This document shows positions 31,850-34,264 of a stretch of 34,264 nt of DNA, one piece after another. Numbering within the stretch: the first letter of the stretch is position 1; the number at the start of each line of letters is the position of its first letter. Source of the DNA: Betaproteobacteria bacterium (GTDB lineage: Bacteria > Pseudomonadota > Gammaproteobacteria > Burkholderiales > JAEUOS01); NCBI GenBank assembly GCA_028292405.1, contig JAQGMJ010000080.1:1-34264 (forward strand), written 5' to 3'. The position numbers and the translations under genes are program-made. The notes below the pieces were generated by a model that was not told the origin of the DNA, did no database searches, and saw only the letters and a program-made list of their open reading frames with translations.

Positions 31850-32920
31850 TTACATGCGCATCAGTTTCAGCGCATTGCCGCGCAGGATCATCTCGCGCTC
31901 GGCCGCCGGCAGGTTGAGCTGGTCGACCAGGTAGGTCGGCTCGGCCACGTCCATCGCGGCGAACACGTCGGTGCCGATCACCACGCGGTCCAGGCCCACG
32001 GTGTCGATCAGGTAGCGCAGGCCGGCGAGCGAGTAGGTGAGGGTGTCGTAGTGAAAGCGGCGGATGTATTCCTTGAACGGATGTTGCAGCACGGTCTTGG
32101 AAGCGCCCTTCTGGATCGCGTGCTCGAGGCGCGCGGCGATGAAGGGGAAGGAGCCGCCGGCGTGCGCCAGCAGGATTTGCAGTTTCGGAAAACGGTCGAG
32201 GTGGCCGCTGATGATGAACTTCTCCGCCGTGTTGGCGTGCTCGGTGGGAAAGCCCAGGGTGTTGTAGATGAAACTGGGGCCGGCCAGGCGCTCGGGGCCG
32301 CCGTAGTAGTTGGGCGGGAAGTCGAGCGGGTGGAACAGCAGCGGGTAGCCGAGTTCCTCGCAGCGGGCGAGGAAGGGCAGGTAGTCCGGGCCGAACAAAT
32401 AGTCCTGGCCGTTGATCGAATTGGGCAGGCCGACCGCGCGTACGCCGGGTTTGCCGGCCATGCGGTTGAGTTCGGCCAGCGCGGCGTCGGGCTGCTTGAT
32501 CGGCACGGCGAGGCCGACCAGGAAACGGTCAGGATATTTCGCGTGCGCTTCCAGCGCGGAGTCGTTGACCATGCGCGCCAGGTCGCGCGCGTCGTTCGCG
32601 CTGGCCCACCACCAGGGCATGTTGCCGGAAAGCGTCAGCACATGGGTCTGGATGTTTCGCTGGTCCATCCACGTCAGGCGCTTCCCCAGGTCGTACATCA
32701 GCGGGTTGAGGGCGGCGCCGTTGGCGAAGGTGGGGCGGCCCAGCGCGGCCATCGCTTTCGCATAAGGCTCGGGCGTCCAGTGCGCATGCATGTCGATGGC
32801 GCCGGGGCCTTTTTGCGCCAGCGCGGAGAGCGGCGCGGCCATGCCGGCGGCGAGGGCGGCGCCGAAGCGCATGAAGCGGCGGCGGCCGGCAAAGGACAAC
32901 TGTGGAGTGCATGTGCGCAT
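31850..32920 (-). CDS. Tat-exported amidohydrolase-2 family protein (ACMSD-like fold)
   Basis: The 356-residue protein begins with a twin-arginine signal, GRRRFMRFGAALAAG, ending near ALAQ (about residue 36). The metal-binding H-x-H is H45-A-H47 in DMHAHWTPE. Later metal or active-site blocks are LLFHPLDF, LLAHAGG and VVIGTDVFA. The layout with YDTLTYS before the last Asp is that of ACMSD/gamma-resorcylate-type hydrolases and decarboxylases. Members hydrolyse lactones or decarboxylate hydroxyaromatic acids; here the reaction is open. The ATG at 32920 is preferred because GAGGAG lies nine bases before it. At the ATG of 32929 the same GAGGAG would touch the start codon. It is the first gene of the nine-gene operon. 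Confidence 0.88.
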   Translation of the reverse strand: MRTCTPQLSFAGRRRFMRFGAALAAGMAAPLSALAQKGPGAIDMHAHWTPEPYAKAMAALGRPTFANGAALNPLMYDLGKRLTWMDQRNIQTHVLTLSGNMPWWWASANDARDLARMVNDSALEAHAKYPDRFLVGLAVPIKQPDAALAELNRMAGKPGVRAVGLPNSINGQDYLFGPDYLPFLARCEELGYPLLFHPLDFPPNYYGGPERLAGPSFIYNTLGFPTEHANTAEKFIISGHLDRFPKLQILLAHAGGSFPFIAARLEHAIQKGASKTVLQHPFKEYIRRFHYDTLTYSLAGLRYLIDTVGLDRVVIGTDVFAAMDVAEPTYLVDQLNLPAAEREMILRGNALKLMRM

Positions 32921-32948
32921 CACGATCATCTCCTCTATATGTTTTTCT

Positions 32949-32971
32949 CATCCGCGTGCCGCAGGCGGATG
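32949..32971 (-). promoter_or_regulatory. Short hairpin at the 5' end of the amidohydrolase operon leader
   Basis: CATCCGC and GCGGATG form a perfect 7-bp stem around nine bases. With the promoter predicted at 32981-33009, transcription would start near 32974, so the hairpin would occupy the first bases of the message and could protect it from 5'-dependent decay. This placement is inferred. Confidence 0.4.
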
Positions 32972-32980
32972 GATCAGGCC

Positions 32981-33009
32981 AGCTTAGACAACGGGGTAGC
33001 GTATGTCAA
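32981..33009 (-). promoter_or_regulatory. Candidate sigma-70 promoter of the nine-gene catabolic operon
   Basis: On the minus strand a perfect TTGACA (33009-33004) is separated by 17 bases from TAAGCT (32986-32981), which keeps the first two and last bases of the -10 consensus. Expected initiation is near 32974, about 54 bases before the amidohydrolase start. The weak -10 suggests an activated promoter. Confidence 0.55.
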
Positions 33010-33166
33010 ATTCAGAAGCGGCCCGGCATGGTTTCACCAGCCTATGTAGCGCATAAGCGCGCGGCGAGCGCAAGCTGCGCCGGGCGCCAGACTCGCCTGC
33101 GCCACAAGTCGCGTACAGTGGCGCTACCGGGATCACCGCCACCACACAGAACACAAGGGGAGACAC

Positions 33167-34132
33167 ATGCTACGCAGACTGCTGTTGCTCGCTGCCTGTG
33201 CCTGCTGCATACCGGCGCAGGCGCAGGACTATCCGAATCGCCCGGTCGTCATGGTCATCCCCTACGCCGCCGGCGGCCCTACTGATGTGCTCGGGCGCAT
33301 CCTCGCCGAGCGCATGGGCAAGTCGCTGAACGGCACCGTGCTGGTGGAGAACACGGTGGGCGCCGCCGGCTCCATCGGCGTCGGCCGCGTCGCGCGCGCA
33401 CCGGCGGACGGCTACATGCTCTCGCTCGGCCACTGGGGCACGCACGTGGTCAACGGCGCGATCTACAAGCTCGACTACGACCTGCGCACCGCCTTCGACC
33501 CGGTGGCGCAACTGGTGAGCAACCCGCAGGTGCTGGTGAGCAAGATCGTGGTGCCCGCGCACAATCTCAAGGAACTCAACGCCTGGGTGAAGGCGAACCA
33601 GGACAAGATCTCCATGGCTACCTCCGGCATCGGTGCGCCGAATCACGTGGCGGGCGTCTACTACGGCAACATCATCGGCGCCAAGCTGCTGCTGGTGCCT
33701 TACCGCGGCGCCGGCCCTGCATTGCAGGACGTCATCGCGGGCCAGGTGGACCTGATGTTCGACCAGGCCTTCAACTCGATTCCGCACCTGCGCGCCGGCA
33801 AGATCCGCGGCTACGCCGTCACCGCGCCCACGCGCCTGGCCAGCGCACCGGACTTGCCGACGGTGGACGAAGCCGGCCTGCCGGGCCTCTACATCTCGAT
33901 CTGGCACGGCCTGTGGGTCCCGCACGGCACGCCCAAACCGGTGGTGATGAAACTCAATACCGCCATCGTCGACACCCTGGCCGACCCCGCCGTGCGCAAG
34001 CGCCTCACCGACATGGGGCAGGAGTTGCCGACGCGCGAGCAGGAAACGCCCGAGGCGCTCGCCGCGTACCACAAGGCGGAGATCGACAAGTGGTGGCCGG
34101 TGATACGCGCCGCCGGCATAAAGGGGGAGTAG
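33167..34132 (+). CDS. Bug/TctC family periplasmic substrate-binding protein
   Basis: The 321-residue receptor has a short Sec signal peptide (MLRRLLLLAACACCIPAQA, cleavage before QDYPNRP). The ligand loop is AAGGPTD, followed by ENTVGAAGSIG, RAPADGYML and a VPHGTPKP segment. AGGGGAG precedes the ATG. It is divergent from the catabolic operon, separated by 246 bp, and could either be an additional receptor for that operon or belong to genes beyond the window. A perfect hairpin begins two bases after its stop. Confidence 0.92.
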   Translation: MLRRLLLLAACACCIPAQAQDYPNRPVVMVIPYAAGGPTDVLGRILAERMGKSLNGTVLVENTVGAAGSIGVGRVARAPADGYMLSLGHWGTHVVNGAIYKLDYDLRTAFDPVAQLVSNPQVLVSKIVVPAHNLKELNAWVKANQDKISMATSGIGAPNHVAGVYYGNIIGAKLLLVPYRGAGPALQDVIAGQVDLMFDQAFNSIPHLRAGKIRGYAVTAPTRLASAPDLPTVDEAGLPGLYISIWHGLWVPHGTPKPVVMKLNTAIVDTLADPAVRKRLTDMGQELPTREQETPEALAAYHKAEIDKWWPVIRAAGIKGE

Positions 34133-34133
34133 C

Positions 34134-34160
34134 GCGAAGCGCGGCATGGCCGCGCTTCGC
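34134..34160 (+). terminator. Perfect 12-bp hairpin after the Bug gene, terminator-like
   Basis: GCGAAGCGCGGC and GCCGCGCTTCGC flank the three bases ATG, giving a very stable stem directly after the stop codon. No T-run follows, so it is not a standard intrinsic terminator; it could stop exonucleases or assist Rho. Its right arm CGCTTCGC is also the start of the 14-bp tandem repeat. Confidence 0.5.
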
Positions 34161-34264
34161 ATCAGCCGCTTCGCATCAGCCGCTTCGCATCAGCCGCTTC
34201 GCATCAGCCGCTTCGCATCAGCCGCTTCGCATCAGCCGCTTCGCATCAGCCGCTTCGCATCAGC
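34153..34264. repeat. 14-bp tandem repeat, eight exact copies, reaching the window end
   Basis: The unit CGCTTCGCATCAGC occurs eight times without a mismatch or spacer (8 x 14 = 112 bases), and the window ends exactly on a unit boundary, so the array may continue. The unit length is not a multiple of three and the array lies outside any gene seen here. Each unit starts with CGCTTCGC, the outer right arm of the hairpin at 34134-34160, suggesting expansion from that arm by slippage. There is no spacer sequence, so it is not a CRISPR array. Confidence 0.92.

Noticed and set aside
34153..34264. CRISPR array
   Set aside because: The 14-bp units abut with no spacers, are too short for CRISPR repeats, and no cas genes are present.

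Overview
The window is GC-rich (high G+C at third codon positions throughout) and densely coding, with no intergenic stretch above about 260 bases and no RNA genes seen. The gene content points to a betaproteobacterium of the order Burkholderiales. The main reasons are six solute receptors of the Bug/TctC family, a FimV-like protein, the nadK-recN pair and many acid-catabolism enzymes. An Oxalobacteraceae- or Alcaligenaceae-like host would fit, but family and genus cannot be fixed from the sequence alone.

Layout, left to right. (1) 2-3432, plus strand: a 5'-truncated FimV-like membrane protein overlapping a protein with a PilZ-like motif. (2) 3486-5095, minus: a DUF2459/TIGR02117 protein overlapping an unusual Bug-like protein with no signal peptide. 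(3) 5352-8519, plus: a FecR-domain protein, a membrane c-heme sensor (DUF3365 plus HAMP) with no output domain, and a soluble eukaryotic-type Ser/Thr kinase, which together look like one signalling module. (4) 8558-10276: a divergent ArsR-type regulator and MFS exporter around a promoter region with two TTCAA/TTGAA palindromes. (5) 10292-16864, minus: two paralogous peptide-type ABC binding proteins without permeases, a Bug receptor, a D-2-hydroxyacid dehydrogenase and an acyl-CoA dehydrogenase. (6) 17079-21177, plus: an EamA permease, then the housekeeping set nadK, recN and a small lipoprotein. (7) 21236-32920, minus: a large catabolic region. (8) 33167-34264: a divergent Bug gene, a perfect hairpin and eight exact copies of a 14-bp repeat running to the window end.

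The catabolic region is the most coherent metabolic unit. Nine genes from 32920 down to 23489 are packed with gaps of 0-50 bp or start/stop overlaps. They are a Tat-type amidohydrolase, Bug, Gfo/Idh dehydrogenase, HpcH/HpaI aldolase, Bug, D-2-hydroxyacid dehydrogenase, gluconate-2-dehydrogenase-type small subunit, GMC flavoprotein and an FMN hydroxyacid oxidase. A mandelate-racemase-type dehydratase and a third Bug follow after 134 bp. The set could take up an organic or sugar acid, oxidise and dehydrate it, and cleave the product to pyruvate (or a related 2-keto acid) plus an aldehyde. The substrate is not determined by the sequence.

The strongest leads are the unassigned acid-catabolic operon, the heme-sensor/FecR/kinase module, the secretion-signal-less Bug protein, and the hairpin plus 14-bp repeat array at the right edge.
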